In this document: positions 24,843 to 37,909 of the stretch, piece after piece
How positions within the stretch are numbered: the first letter of the stretch is position 1
Layout of the letters: each line of letters begins with the position of its first letter
DNA from: Diorhabda sublineata
Taxonomy: Eukaryota > Arthropoda > Insecta > Coleoptera > Chrysomelidae
NCBI RefSeq assembly: GCF_026230105.1
Contig: NC_079482.1
Location: 12,338,001-12,402,000 of the forward strand
Direction of reading: 5' to 3'
DNA: 64,000 nucleotides
Notes under the pieces: generated by a model
The model's input: only the letters and a program-made list of their open reading frames with translations
What the model was told of the DNA's origin: nothing
Databases searched by the model: none
Translations under genes and position numbers: made by a program

Positions 24843-27800
24843 CACTCTCGTCAGTTATACTATACAAGTAAGTTTGAGTTTAAAATTAAAAAAAATGTTC
24901 ATTGAATCGATTTTCTATAGGATATTAAATATAATGCTGTATGTAAGTAATATTGTCTCAAATTATTTTGTAAATTAAAATAAAGATCAATCTGATAGAA
25001 ATATTCATTATTTGTTTTATTCTTTACTTATAATTCGAGACAACCAAAAAACAGTGCTATACAAAAAATCCTACTGCAAATCACTTGAGGAGCTCTTAGT
25101 GGAGACAGGACTTTCAATGCATCCTAAGAACTGAGATAGTATTTACATAAGCTACAGGTGGAATAAAAACTGCAATCTGACGTAAATTTGCAGTACCCAA
25201 GGAGTGCAAATATCTAAGAATTATCCTTGATCGCAAACTCTTGTGTAAAGGAGATGCGGGGACCTTAAGGCAAGCATGTGATTAAGACAGCTGGATCTTG
25301 TCCTTTTAACATGATGTGGTAAATATTCGAGGTTATCCTTGACTCTTGGGCGTCGAGTCTATGAAAATTAGCATCAACGTGAAGGCTGCACTATCAGATA
25401 AAAGATACAGACCGGATAAAACTGCCAACCTAGTTCGGCCGAAGGAATTGAGTTCGAAATGAATCCTTATGATCCCCCTGTCAAAATCCAACGGGCGTAC
25501 CTTTTTATGGGAAATTCAAGGTCAACATGAGGTCAGCTTGTTATCATATGGTGACATCTACTACATGGATGCATTAAAAAAGACGACATAGTAGCAGGAA
25601 GAGTATCTAAGAGCAAAGAGGGTGAGGGCACATCCTTTTCTTTTGAATGGTATGCTTCTGTAGTGCTGACCAAGCTAGTGGCTATACTTATCTTGCCTCA
25701 GCTCGCTGCTAAAAATATGTATTTGCCGACGACCTGGCCAAGCTAGAGCCACTCAATCACTGACAAAGACCGAACCTGCAGTGGGAATTTCTTACGAGTT
25801 AAGAACATTTAAGCTGTGGGAAAGAATAAAACCAAAAGACGAGGTTTCGACATGGTTGTCCTCTGGTGATAATGACCTAAACAAAAAAAATGTGATACAC
25901 ATCAGATAGATACTGGAAAACATTAATCAATAAAACAGATACCCAGACAAATTCACCAAACAAGAGGAGTTCCAACAAATGTTAAAGGAAATGGAAACCT
26001 AAGGTGTGATATAACCGTCGAATAATCCGAGGGATTCTCTAACAGTACTTGTCAAAAAGAAAGCTTTTTTAACAAGATTATGTCACTGACAAGACAACAC
26101 CTTTGAGACTCTGGCAAATGCACGATTTTTACAAACTTTGGATATAAAGGGTGGATACTGTCAAGTTGAAATAACTTCGTAGACCGAGAGAAGACCACAA
26201 GTTCCACAGACGCACTATGGCAGTTCCGTTTGGGTTATGTAACACACCACCAACGTTCAGAGGTTAATGGAAAATGTCTTGGATGGATTTAAACTGGAAG
26301 AATGAGAAATGCATTTTCTCCTAGAATTGCTCCAGCAACATCGAGGTTGGAGTTTGTGACTTAACAACTGCTATGCAGTGACGCTTTTATATAAGCATAG
26401 GAAAAATTTTTCTATAAAATACTGCTCCACCATCCACCATTGAATGTTGATTGTTACATTTCAAAAAAAAACAAAATATCTGAAGTTGATTTCGTCAAAC
26501 CACTACTAATATTATGTGGGATTCAGTATAGCTATTCATAAAATATTATGTTATAATCAACTAATGCTCTAAAACGGAGATCACCAGTGTGGAGAGTATC
26601 TTTACTAAGCAAAAGATCACACAAATTACCATTACGTACAAATGAAATTTGATCTGCTTTAGCCGGTTTTAGAAAGATGAGGACATCGAATCATCTGGTT
26701 GAAAAGGCTTGGAACTTGATTTTTGTTGTTTACACGAAGATTAAGTAAACATTTCTGGAATCTTCGGTCGTATACATACTTGAATGAACACATTATTCAC
26801 TATTAACACTACATCAAGGCTTACGATAAACTTTCTAACAACATTTTGATAACCAAGAATGCTGAAGTTTATTTCTCAGCAATTTGAGTGGAGCCACATC
26901 ATCGATAAGGAAACATGTAAATTGTATTTAAACCTGCGATGTTCTTATAATAGAACAGCTGCGATAATTTGAGGACTAAATGAACAGTTGCTTGAAAATA
27001 TCTAATGAACTTTACCTGAATGCAAGTAACTTTTTATTGATGTCAAATATATTAAAACGTCTTCAAATTGATTTGCCAGAAAAAAAGCAGCTGCCATACA
27101 TTGCCTTCCATGAATCGTATCACATTCACTTGTTGAACTACCAACCAAATGAAAACATTCTTCAGCTACTTTTATGTGTTCCAACTGAAAAAATGTGAAA
27201 TAAAATTAAATACTTAAAACTCTACAGCATTTTATATATTTTACGAAAAAAATATTACAGATATTAGTCGCTAATTAGCATATCAAATTTACAAACTAAA
27301 ATTATTAGAATCAATGTACACCATGATTAGCTTAGTCAACATGTATATAAAAAACTACTGGTAATATTTATGATTTTTCTTTTCGAATATACAATGTGAC
27401 ATATACATGATAACTCAAGCCCAGGCTGGCTAGGTCTGCAGCTCTTCGATCGAGGAGGGGACCCCCAATAAAATACATAAAAATATTTTGTCTTGTTAGA
27501 AGTTATTTTTTGTAATGTTGGAGTAATGTTTTGTTTTCCAAATTTTCAAAAGTAGAATACTTCCAACATCTATTTATTTATGCTTCATATGAGCTACTAT
27601 GTTGTGAGTTGCGTTGCGTTTCGTTGTTGGTGTATAATACATCGTCTGCGAGGTGACGTCCTTCTCCTTTTCCTCTCCTCAATATAAAGTGCATTTCACT
27701 AAGCACTCACGATAATCAGGAACACGGTCTTTCCCGTTCCACTTAGTCCATTATAATCGCAAACCTAAGTAGTATGGATTATTAAGCGTTTTGAACGTTG

Positions 27801-30800
27801 AGGTAAATAATAACAAATGGCAAAACAAATAATAAAGCAAAAGTTTGAAGAAGTTATGTTACAATTTGTAAGTCAGTGAATTTTTGAGTGGAGTGTTTAA
27901 CTTATTTATATTAAAGTAAAATCAAAAAGTCTTCGGCGGCGAGAATACTTCAGAAAGTACTAATAATATTCCTTACTCCATTAAATAATTATATATATTT
28001 GCATAGTTGCACCCTTTGCCGCTTCGAGTTATAAAAACTATGCTCATTCTCTCAACGTTCTTTTCAACCAACCTCTTGACATGGGTCGTCGTGAGCGTTA
28101 GTCATGACGTCATTAGTGAAGTTCTCGTCACCACATCGATTGTAGTGTGGAGCGCACAGGCGCTGTGAGCACTACAATGGGCTACAAGCCCATTTAAAAA
28201 AATAAAATGAAGACCTTATCTCTATTGACTGTATGGCACATTTCTGAACCTAGTTGTAGTTGACTCAACAGTTAATTTTCTACAAGCTGAGAACTTGATT
28301 TGATTAGTGGAAGAATCTGTGGTATTTCTTAGCTCATCGAACAAGAGAATGGCTGCATAGGAAACAAAAAAACATACAGCTCAAGACAAGTTGTACAACG
28401 TTTCTTAACAGAGAGGCAGATCCTGCGAAGCATGTCAAGCTACCTGCGAAATGTCTCAAATTATTCATCAAGCAGAAACGTGGTTTTGGAGAGTGGGGAT
28501 CACTCAACGAATTTTCGGCTGTCTCTCCATTTTCCAAAATGAACATTAAGCGTAGTGCGACGAAACATCATCCTGCATGAAATGACGGATGTTTACGAGT
28601 GTTCAATCGTTGTCCATTTGCCAACGTAAATCTTCGAGCATTTTTAGATAACTTTGGCCCGCCACGTGATTTTCATGTTTAATTCTTCTTCAATGAAGAC
28701 GTGAGGACTCTGATCGTTCCAGTACACGCAGTTATGCCGATTGAACGTACCATTCAGCTTGAAGGTTGCTTCATCTGCCCATAAAATCCGAAGTACCACT
28801 TGCAAAGTTCCGATCTCGATATGCGTTTCAGCATTCGTCGTAAAGAACGATCGGATATCTGAAGTTCTCTCACACTGCAGATTGATTTGGCTGCTCATCT
28901 AAGGCCAGCGGCACTGTTTTCATGTTTTTGTTAGTTATTACAGATACCGGGGTTGTCCAGAACACAGCGCGTCAGCAACAGGGCCCATTTTTAACAATTT
29001 TTAGAAGGTGTCTTCCACACTGTTGAACGATTTAGTAGCGGCCAGTTCAGAAATTGTTGTTGAAATTCGGTACGTACGCAGATACGACGTAAAAAAAACT
29101 CATGTAGTGTGAACTTGTATCAGTTATTCATGCTGAAAACATGACTGAAACCCGAACATGCTTCCTTTTTCGACAGCGTTGCCTGAATTATGCCAATTTT
29201 TTGAGAATGTGAGAATGCGACGTGACTTATGCTGATCCCTGTAAACTTTGTAAACTGTTAAATCCAAAGGATTTTTAAAAAATCCTAGTATTATTTGTCT
29301 AATCCCTAAAATTCGTTTGTCATTATTTTTATTGCCCAAATAATTTTGACATAATTCATTAATACTTTGGTGTGTAGGAAATACTGCACTTTATTTTGAA
29401 ATCCGTTGAAATACTGTGACCTAAGTTTCGTTAATAATAAAGTCTAGAAAGGTCGAAAATGTGTATCCTTATACAACCTAGATGAATTTCAAGCATCTCA
29501 TTTTCCAAACCTCACTTTGCTGGCCCATGATTCAGTTGAGATCTCCAAATGGTCCGGGCCTGTGTTAATCAGAATCGAATCAACCAGCCCAAATTTCAAC
29601 AGAATGTCGCAATAAATAATAATAAAATAGATTCTCACTATTTAACGAAATAATTATCATTGTTCTAAAGTACAAACATCTCGAAATCAAACTACTCGTA
29701 TTTATCGAAAAAAATGTCAAATAGGTGGAATTTGGTGAAATATTGTTGCACAATCGAAACTAAAATTAAAAGAATTATTTATGCAATGTAATCCGTACAT
29801 TGTAAAATAAATCTTTTCTTCTACTATAAATTCAAATTATTCTAATAGTCTTGTTAACTTTAATATTTGGTTCCAACAAAACTATTTTACAATAAACGTG
29901 ATGTTGAATAATATTTGAAAATACTAAATAAAATATAATCACACTCAACTTTCTTTAATACTAAACATTGAAAATATTATGAAATATTGAGAGTTTGAAA
30001 TATCAAAATTTTTTAACGAAACAAGAAAAAAAAAAGAAATTTTGAATTATTTACTGAAAGTTAAAAATATTTGTAATTTTTGAGAGAAAAATTAGAAATA
30101 CCGAATTAATCAGTAATAATCAATTATGTATTATACTAACGGCTATTTTTATTAGAAAATCGAAAATTACATATGTTTTAGATTAGATTTGTGCAAAAAG
30201 AACAAATATTTTTTTAAGGGTACTGTGAAAATATGATTCAAGTAGTTAGGAGAAAATATCGTGAAAGTTTGAGAGAGAGAGAGAAACGAGAAATGCTTCA
30301 TTGTCAAAAAATTGTTACTATTCGTACACAAAAGCTTGTGAAAAACTAAGAAACAAACATACATATAACTAAATAAAGATAAAACAAATGAAATAAAATT
30401 TCAATATACAAAAAAACCATAATGAGTAATAATAAAATAACTATATAACTAAATTATAGGTAATAGTTACTATATAAGTCCATAGCAAAAATTATACCAG
30501 TATGCTGCATGTCTGGAATTAAGTATTATTATTAGAATAGAGTAGAAGGCACTTTCCAGTAAATATGTCCTCAAACTATTGTGGAATGCGGGAAAAGGTG
30601 ATATCGATTTAATTTCAATTGGCAAGTGATTGTGCATTTTTTGCATTGTAAAATATTGAGCCCTTAACTAATTCCGAACGTGGAGCACGTGGGTATAGGG
30701 CGTGCTCCGCGTTCCTAAGTGGATAGCTCTGCAAAATCTTTCTGAAACTAGAGAAGCGTGCTTACGAATTAGGCAAACGAATTCAAAGGTGAATAAGGAA

Positions 30801-33800
30801 GGAAGTCATAATTTTTAATCTTATAAAGAGGTTCCTGCAGTAAGCCCTGCTTTTAAGTGAGAGTAAATATCTAACAGCTCTCTTTTGTAGTTTCGGCCGA
30901 ATTGAGTCGCACCCCACGTACCCCAGAAGGGAGGGGCATGTCGGAGATGCGACTTAATAAGGGCGTAATAGACTGTTAAGGAGGTGGATAAGTTCAGTTC
31001 TTTGGAAACTGATCTCAGTGCAAAACAGGAGGAGGTTAATTTTTTAGATAAGGCGGCAATATGTAACTCCGATTTCGAAGAATTGCCCACAACAAGCCCT
31101 AAAAATTTTACAGATTTTATAGTTTAAAAACATTAAGACTGAAAAGGTTTGAATCGCATCATGATTTAAGGGTGATTAGATCCCTAGATATAGTTCTATG
31201 AAGTGTCGTGATATCAGGGCTGCTCCAAGAGAAACTAGTGTCGTCTGCGAATAGACATATTTTACCAATAATGTCTAGATAGGCGATGTCGTTTATAAAC
31301 AGAAATAAAATAGGGCCTAGTACTGAGCCTTAGCTTGCAAGATGACATCGTTGTATCAAACCTCACAAGCTGACTTCTGTTGGTAAGGTATGACTTAAAC
31401 CATGCAACTTAAACGTACTTAAACCGTAGTACTGCAGTCCTTAATATTAATATTAAGGGGTGTATCGTTACGACTATTGATTTTTCGACAGTAATCGCAT
31501 TTTCTACTCAAAACTTGTCAACTATCAATGTGGAAAATTTTAGCGATGCGTTTTCTTATAGGAAATTGAATTTCCTATAAAAAATGTTTTGTTATCAAAT
31601 TAATGTAAAGCAATCCGTTTCCTTTTAATTGTGACTTAAACATACGCATCGCTAAAATTTTCTACTTTGATTATTTTTGAGTTAAAAAATCAATAGTTGT
31701 TCCGATAATAATTATTATGTATTATGTCTTTAGTAAAAAGTCTGTAATGTAAGCTTCAAATCACATCGTTGAGACAGACCAATAACATTTTATTTCAAGA
31801 ATAGTGCCTGAAATGCTGTTCAATCAGTTGTTTTGTAAACAGAAGCTTTATAATCTGAGATGCAGCTCATGCTACATTTAAGAGATATCTCTAACGTATC
31901 ATTCTCATCTTCAACGTTGCTTTTTTCATTTACATCTCTAGCAAATAGAATTTCTCCAATGGTTAGGAAATCCCAGACAGCAACATCTTCATCCACCTGA
32001 ACAAAGTCAGAAAAATTCACACAGCTGATGTCAAACAGTGTTGGTACTGCTGGTTCCCATCTTAAGTAATTATTGGCTGATTTCCTGGATATTCTTTTAT
32101 GAAATCAAATTTTTTGAAGCAGTTGAGAATCATTAGTGGTGTTACACCTTTCCATGTTTTATCAATCAGTAAAATAGCGGTCAATATAGTGATGTCCAGA
32201 GGTTTTAAAACAAGCTTCAAAATCGCAATTTGGAAGTGGTTTTTAGTGGAAACAAGTAGATTGTCACATTGGATAATATAGGAAGACTATTGTGGACATT
32301 ACAATTTTCTAAAAAGAGTAGCATTTTTATTGTTTCATCCCCACGTTTAAAGACAATTGTTCAAAGTTCTGAATGACCCAAGCTTTTCTATTAGCGCGTT
32401 AAGTAGTGGGGAAGTTCTCAACTTGCTGTGCCAATTTAAGCAAACTACAACATTCCACTTCCCCAAAAAACTTTCTTCAAGACAACTCCATTACTCTTTT
32501 TGACGCGAGCTATTTTTCTTTCAATAAATTTCTTTTTAAACCTCTCTTCGAATGGTCAGGCTTTCATTCAGAGTACTTTGAGTAATTTTAAATTCGTTTA
32601 CAATGCCACTTTTCTTCTCACTTTTAACTTTTTCGATTAACTCTTTTCAGTAATCGTCAAGCATTTATACCTTTTAGGACTCATAATTGAAACCAATTTT
32701 GAAACTATACACATTCAAAGAGTGATTGAATCTAAACTAACCAAACAAATGTGAGTGTGTGCCAAACTAATTATTACAATAAAAAGTACGAAGACTAAAA
32801 TAATACGAGACTGAAGTAGTTTAAGTTTGTCGCAGAATGTACTTCTTTGTATGTCTTGAATTGTCGAGTGTTTGCCTATCATTCAGATTACCGAGTCATT
32901 TCATTCCATAGCAACGACTTTTTTGTTTGAATAACAAAGTGCTTGAAATTGTATAAATTTTTTTCGAAATATAAAAAGATGTTTTAAGAAGCTCCTGGTA
33001 TATTCAAATTACAGAGAGGTTCGAATTATCACTGTTTTCAATTAACAAAAGTCTACTGTATCTCTTTTTGTGGTACCATAACTTGACCTTCCAAATCATT
33101 AAACATGTTCCAAAATTTTTCATTTCTTTTGGTATATTCAAAACCAATTTTTTATTGATATGGTTTTAGAAGAGTTACAAATCTTAATTAAGGTAAAAAA
33201 ATAATCCAGCTTTGTTTAACTGAACAAGGTGGGTTATTATTTTTCATTTTTATGTTTACAAATTATTTTCCATTCATGTTTTCATTTATTTCCGTTGCCA
33301 TATTATGACGAAATATCTAGCAATTAATTTTTAAGTATTATTCGTTACTGATTTTATTCATGGATAATACAGAATTATACTATCATGCGTATATCCATGA
33401 TTTGTAACAATCTTCAATTCTATTGCTTAAACTTTGATTATGACATTGCGATTGTGTCATAATTGATAAAATATTATTGAGAATAACAAATCTACATATG
33501 AAAAAGATATTGCTATAGTGATATATGGTTCGACTATAGCCTAACTAAATTTAATGTAGCAAATGCTAGTGGCTACTATAAATTATTAGAATTTATAACA
33601 CAATGTTTAGGAAAATGATGTAAACGCTTACAGAATTCAACTCTTGCCCAAGTGTTGCATTAACGACTCCCTTTAAAATATACTCTTGGGGAACAGCAGG
33701 TTGCAAATCTTTTATTAAATCAAACGCTTCTTTAGTATCGTGATTCCTAAGATAATGTATAACTAAATTTAATCTCGCTTCAGGTACTACATCAACCAAC

Positions 33801-35614
33801 AAGGGAAAAACCTTAAAAAATCACATTTTACCAACTACAAAATATTCAACTAAATATAAATGTGATTGTTGTGGGGTTGTGACAATGAAATACCAAAGTG
33901 TACTCTTTGTAATATTTATACTAAGCTTTCAAATAACTATGTATTCATCATCAGGGACTGAAATTACGGACGAAATATAATGTAAAAATATAAACATTGT
34001 ACTCAAAAAGAGAAAGAGTCCAAACTTGTATCGCTTCAAAAACTATTGATATGTACACTCTTGTTCACAACTATTCAGACAGGATGTCGCCAAGGTCCTC
34101 CGAACATCAAAACCTCCTCCATCCAACCTGACCTCCAAGGTACGGCAGGCTCTCAAAGTTATTTATAAAGATTCTGTAGTCCTTCCAGTCGGCAAAGAAA
34201 ATGCCACCTTCGGCCTCAATACCTCTTGATAAGATGAATAATCTTCTCAATACTTCATGTTACAAAATTATCTCCAACACATATCTGGAAAAGACAACAA
34301 AAAGTCTCATCCACAAATCCAAACTTCCTAAGCCAAACTCATACCTCGAAAAAAATCATCCCGTATTTCTCTACCTTCTCAGAGTTTTCCCAATTTCTCC
34401 CACAGATATTCTGGTCAGCTTTAATATTATTTCCTTATTTACCAACATCTCCATCGGTGAAACTTTGTCTATCTTAGATACTAGCCACCACTTTGCTCCA
34501 TATTATCTTTCGCTCATCAAACACTGTTTGTTTAATGCCTACTTCATATTTCAAGGCAATTTCTACCGGTAACTCAAAGGTGCCTCTCTTTCCCGTCATT
34601 GCCAACATTTTCATGGACCATTTTGAAAATAAAGCACTATCCTCCTGCCTCCTTCGACCAAGCTGTTCGCTACGATATGTTGATAACACTTTTTTCATTT
34701 GACCCCATGGATGAGAAACCTCAGATTCCTCTCTGCTCCATCTGAATGGCGCACATCCCTATATATAGTTCACGATGAAGGTGGAGAAGGAATCATCCCT
34801 ACCATTCCTTGATGTCAAAAATTGCCTCCACTCGGTTCTTCTCACTCCGTCTATTGTAAACCCACTCACACCAATCGTTTCCTCAATGATCAATCACAAC
34901 ATCATCCTGCCCAACTTAACTCTGTCATTGATAGACTCATATCTCGATCCACTTTGTTGACTAACGGATCCAGTCGACCATCAGAAACTCTCCCACCCTA
35001 CCAAAGATAAAATATCCAATGAACACCATGGAGTGTATGAAATCCCCTGCTCGGATTGCCGCCGTTCCTTGTTGTCTGTCACCAATTACGATATTTCCTG
35101 CACACCCTTGCCCAACATCATGTCAATAACGGACACCCAATCGATTTCAATAGAACCAAAACTTATCCCCCACTTCGGTACTTCAAGTCCAGAATTATTT
35201 GAGAAGCTGTCGAAATAGAGAAACGTCCAAACTGTTTGAACACAAGGGACGATAGCCATAGATTACTGTCAACCTGGAAACACCTTCTTCATCCACTTCT
35301 TTCCAACACCATTTCGGCTAATAATAACATTTTCTCCAAAACCCCCCGAGAAGCCAAGCTTCATACATTGATTATTGCATCTAAATGTTCTTGTCTCTTC
35401 TTTTTTTTTTGATAAATTATAAATAAATAATAAATTGACGATAATTGATAAATTGTTAAATGATAAATTGATTTTTAAAAGATAAATTTTGACGTTTCGA
35501 CTTTTCTTCAAAATATTTTGATGAAGACTTAAAGAAAATCAAGAACAATTTATATAAAATATATATAAATTTATATATAAATTGCATCTAACTGTTCTTG
35601 ATTTTCTTTAAGTC

Positions 35615-35683
<69 letters not shown>

Positions 35684-35815
35684 GGACATATATATTGACG
35701 ATATTCCATTGTTTTTTTTAAATTTAGGTAATATACTGGGTTAGGTCTTTACGAAGAAAATCAAGAACAGTTAGATGCAATTTATATATATTTTATATAA
35801 ATTGTTCTTGATTTT

Positions 35816-35871
<56 letters not shown>

Positions 35872-37841
35872 TGCTTTTCAGATAAAAGTATCCACCTTTA
35901 ATAACTTTTGTAATACTGGTATTTAGAAAAAATCCAAAAACACGTCAATTTATGTTGGAAGGGGCAAGCATTATGGCTTATTTAAACTTACTGGAAAAGC
36001 CACCCCCTCACCCCTAGCAGCATCCCCTTTATTTTTTTAAATTACTTTTCATATTTTTTATGTAAAATTTGGATACTCCTCTTTGAGCTGATTTCAAAAA
36101 TGTATAATACTTGTAGGTTAAAGTGGTTAGTTTATGAGATAAACAATTTTTCTTTTAAGAGCACAAATTTTACTTATTATTTACTTTCACCTTATTTGCC
36201 TGTACTAAAATGGGTTGTACAACAGTTCAAACTCTTTAATCTTTTTAACTGTGCTATTTATTATGAAGTTACAATAAGTGTTCAAAATGAGTACCATTCA
36301 CTTCCATACAATGGTATAATCTATTTTGAAATGCCTCTCTGACATTGCTTAATACGGCTGGATTTAATTGTCGACATTCATTTTCTATCCTCTCTCGTAA
36401 ATCATCCAGAGATTCTGGTTGGGTATCATAAACTTTTGTTTTTAAATACCCCCATAAAAAGAAGTCTAGGGGTGTTAAATCCGGTGACCTAGGTGGCCAC
36501 TCCATCATCTGCCCCCTTCTACCTATCCAACGAGCGGGGAATGTTTCGTTTAAAAATTGTCGGACAGGCATAGCATAGTGTGGGGGAGCTCCGTCTTGTT
36601 GAAATACCAGTAAATCTTCGGAAAGGTTATCATCATTTTCTATTATTGTTGTATTACGTGGGTCAACCCCTTCCCTGAGTAACTCAAGATATGATTCACC
36701 ATTTAAATTTCCTTTGATGAAGAAAGGTCCGACAATATGGTCACCTAGAATACCACACCAAACGTTTAACTTTTGGGGATGTTGTGTATGGAATTCACGC
36801 ATAATATGTGGATCACTTTCAGCCCAATATCTACAATTATGCCTACTTACTAAGCCATCAGAAAAGCAAATATTGTTTAACAATTGTGGATTGTTATTGA
36901 TAATTTGCGTCATTGATTCGCAAAACTCTAGACGACGATCAAAATCATCTTCATTCAACTCGTGCACCAACTTAACTTTGTATGGGTGGTACTTGAATTT
37001 ATGTAGAACTCGGAAAACTGTAGAAGATGAAACACCGATCGCTCTACTTATTGTTGACAACGATTGGGGTTGTTGAGCCTCTAAGCTGACTTGCCCTAAA
37101 ATTGCCACTTGGATGGCTTCGTTATTTACGAGTCCCTCTCGCTTATGCACTTTATTGCAAACAGACCCTGTTGTGGTAAATTTCTCCATCGGTTGAATTA
37201 CATACTTATGAGTTGCATGTCTTCCGTCATGTAATTCGTTAAATATTCTAGCAGCAGCTCTTGCACAATTATTATTTTCGTAGTATAAACCTACAATTTC
37301 AATTCTTTCTTGCAAAGAGTAAACCATTTCAGAGAAACAAAATAAATAATGTATCAAATTACACTATCAATAGTGACTACAAATTCTAGTTGACAATGTC
37401 AAACTTTAATAAAAAGTAGAGTTTTTTGTTGTTTGGATTTTTTTAAGTAGAATAAATAGCACAGTTAAAAAGATTAAAGAGTTTGAACTGTTGTACAACC
37501 CATTTTAGTACAGGCAAATAAGGTGAAAGTAAATAATAAGTAAAATTTGTGCTCTTAAAAGAAAAATTGTTTATCTCATAAACTAACCACTTTAACCTAC
37601 AAGTATTATACATTTTTGAAATCAGCTCAAAGAGGAGTATCCAAATTTTATATAAAAAATATGAAAAGTAATTTAAAAAAATAAAGGGGATGCTGCTAGG
37701 GGTGAGGGGGTGGCTTTTCCAGTAAGTTTAAATAAGCCATAATGCTTGCCCCTTCCAACATAAATTGACGTGTTTTTGGATTTTTTCTAAATACCAGTAT
37801 TACAAAAGTTATTAAAGGTGGATACTTTTATCTGAAAAGCA

Positions 37842-37909
<68 letters not shown>

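Noticed and set aside
27420..27480. GC-richer segment resembling a structured RNA
   Set aside because: No tRNA A/B boxes and no cloverleaf could be drawn.
36100..36342. 80-residue plus-strand frames at 36100 and 54876
   Set aside because: They lie inside the left inverted repeats of the mariner-like elements, on the strand opposite to the transposase.
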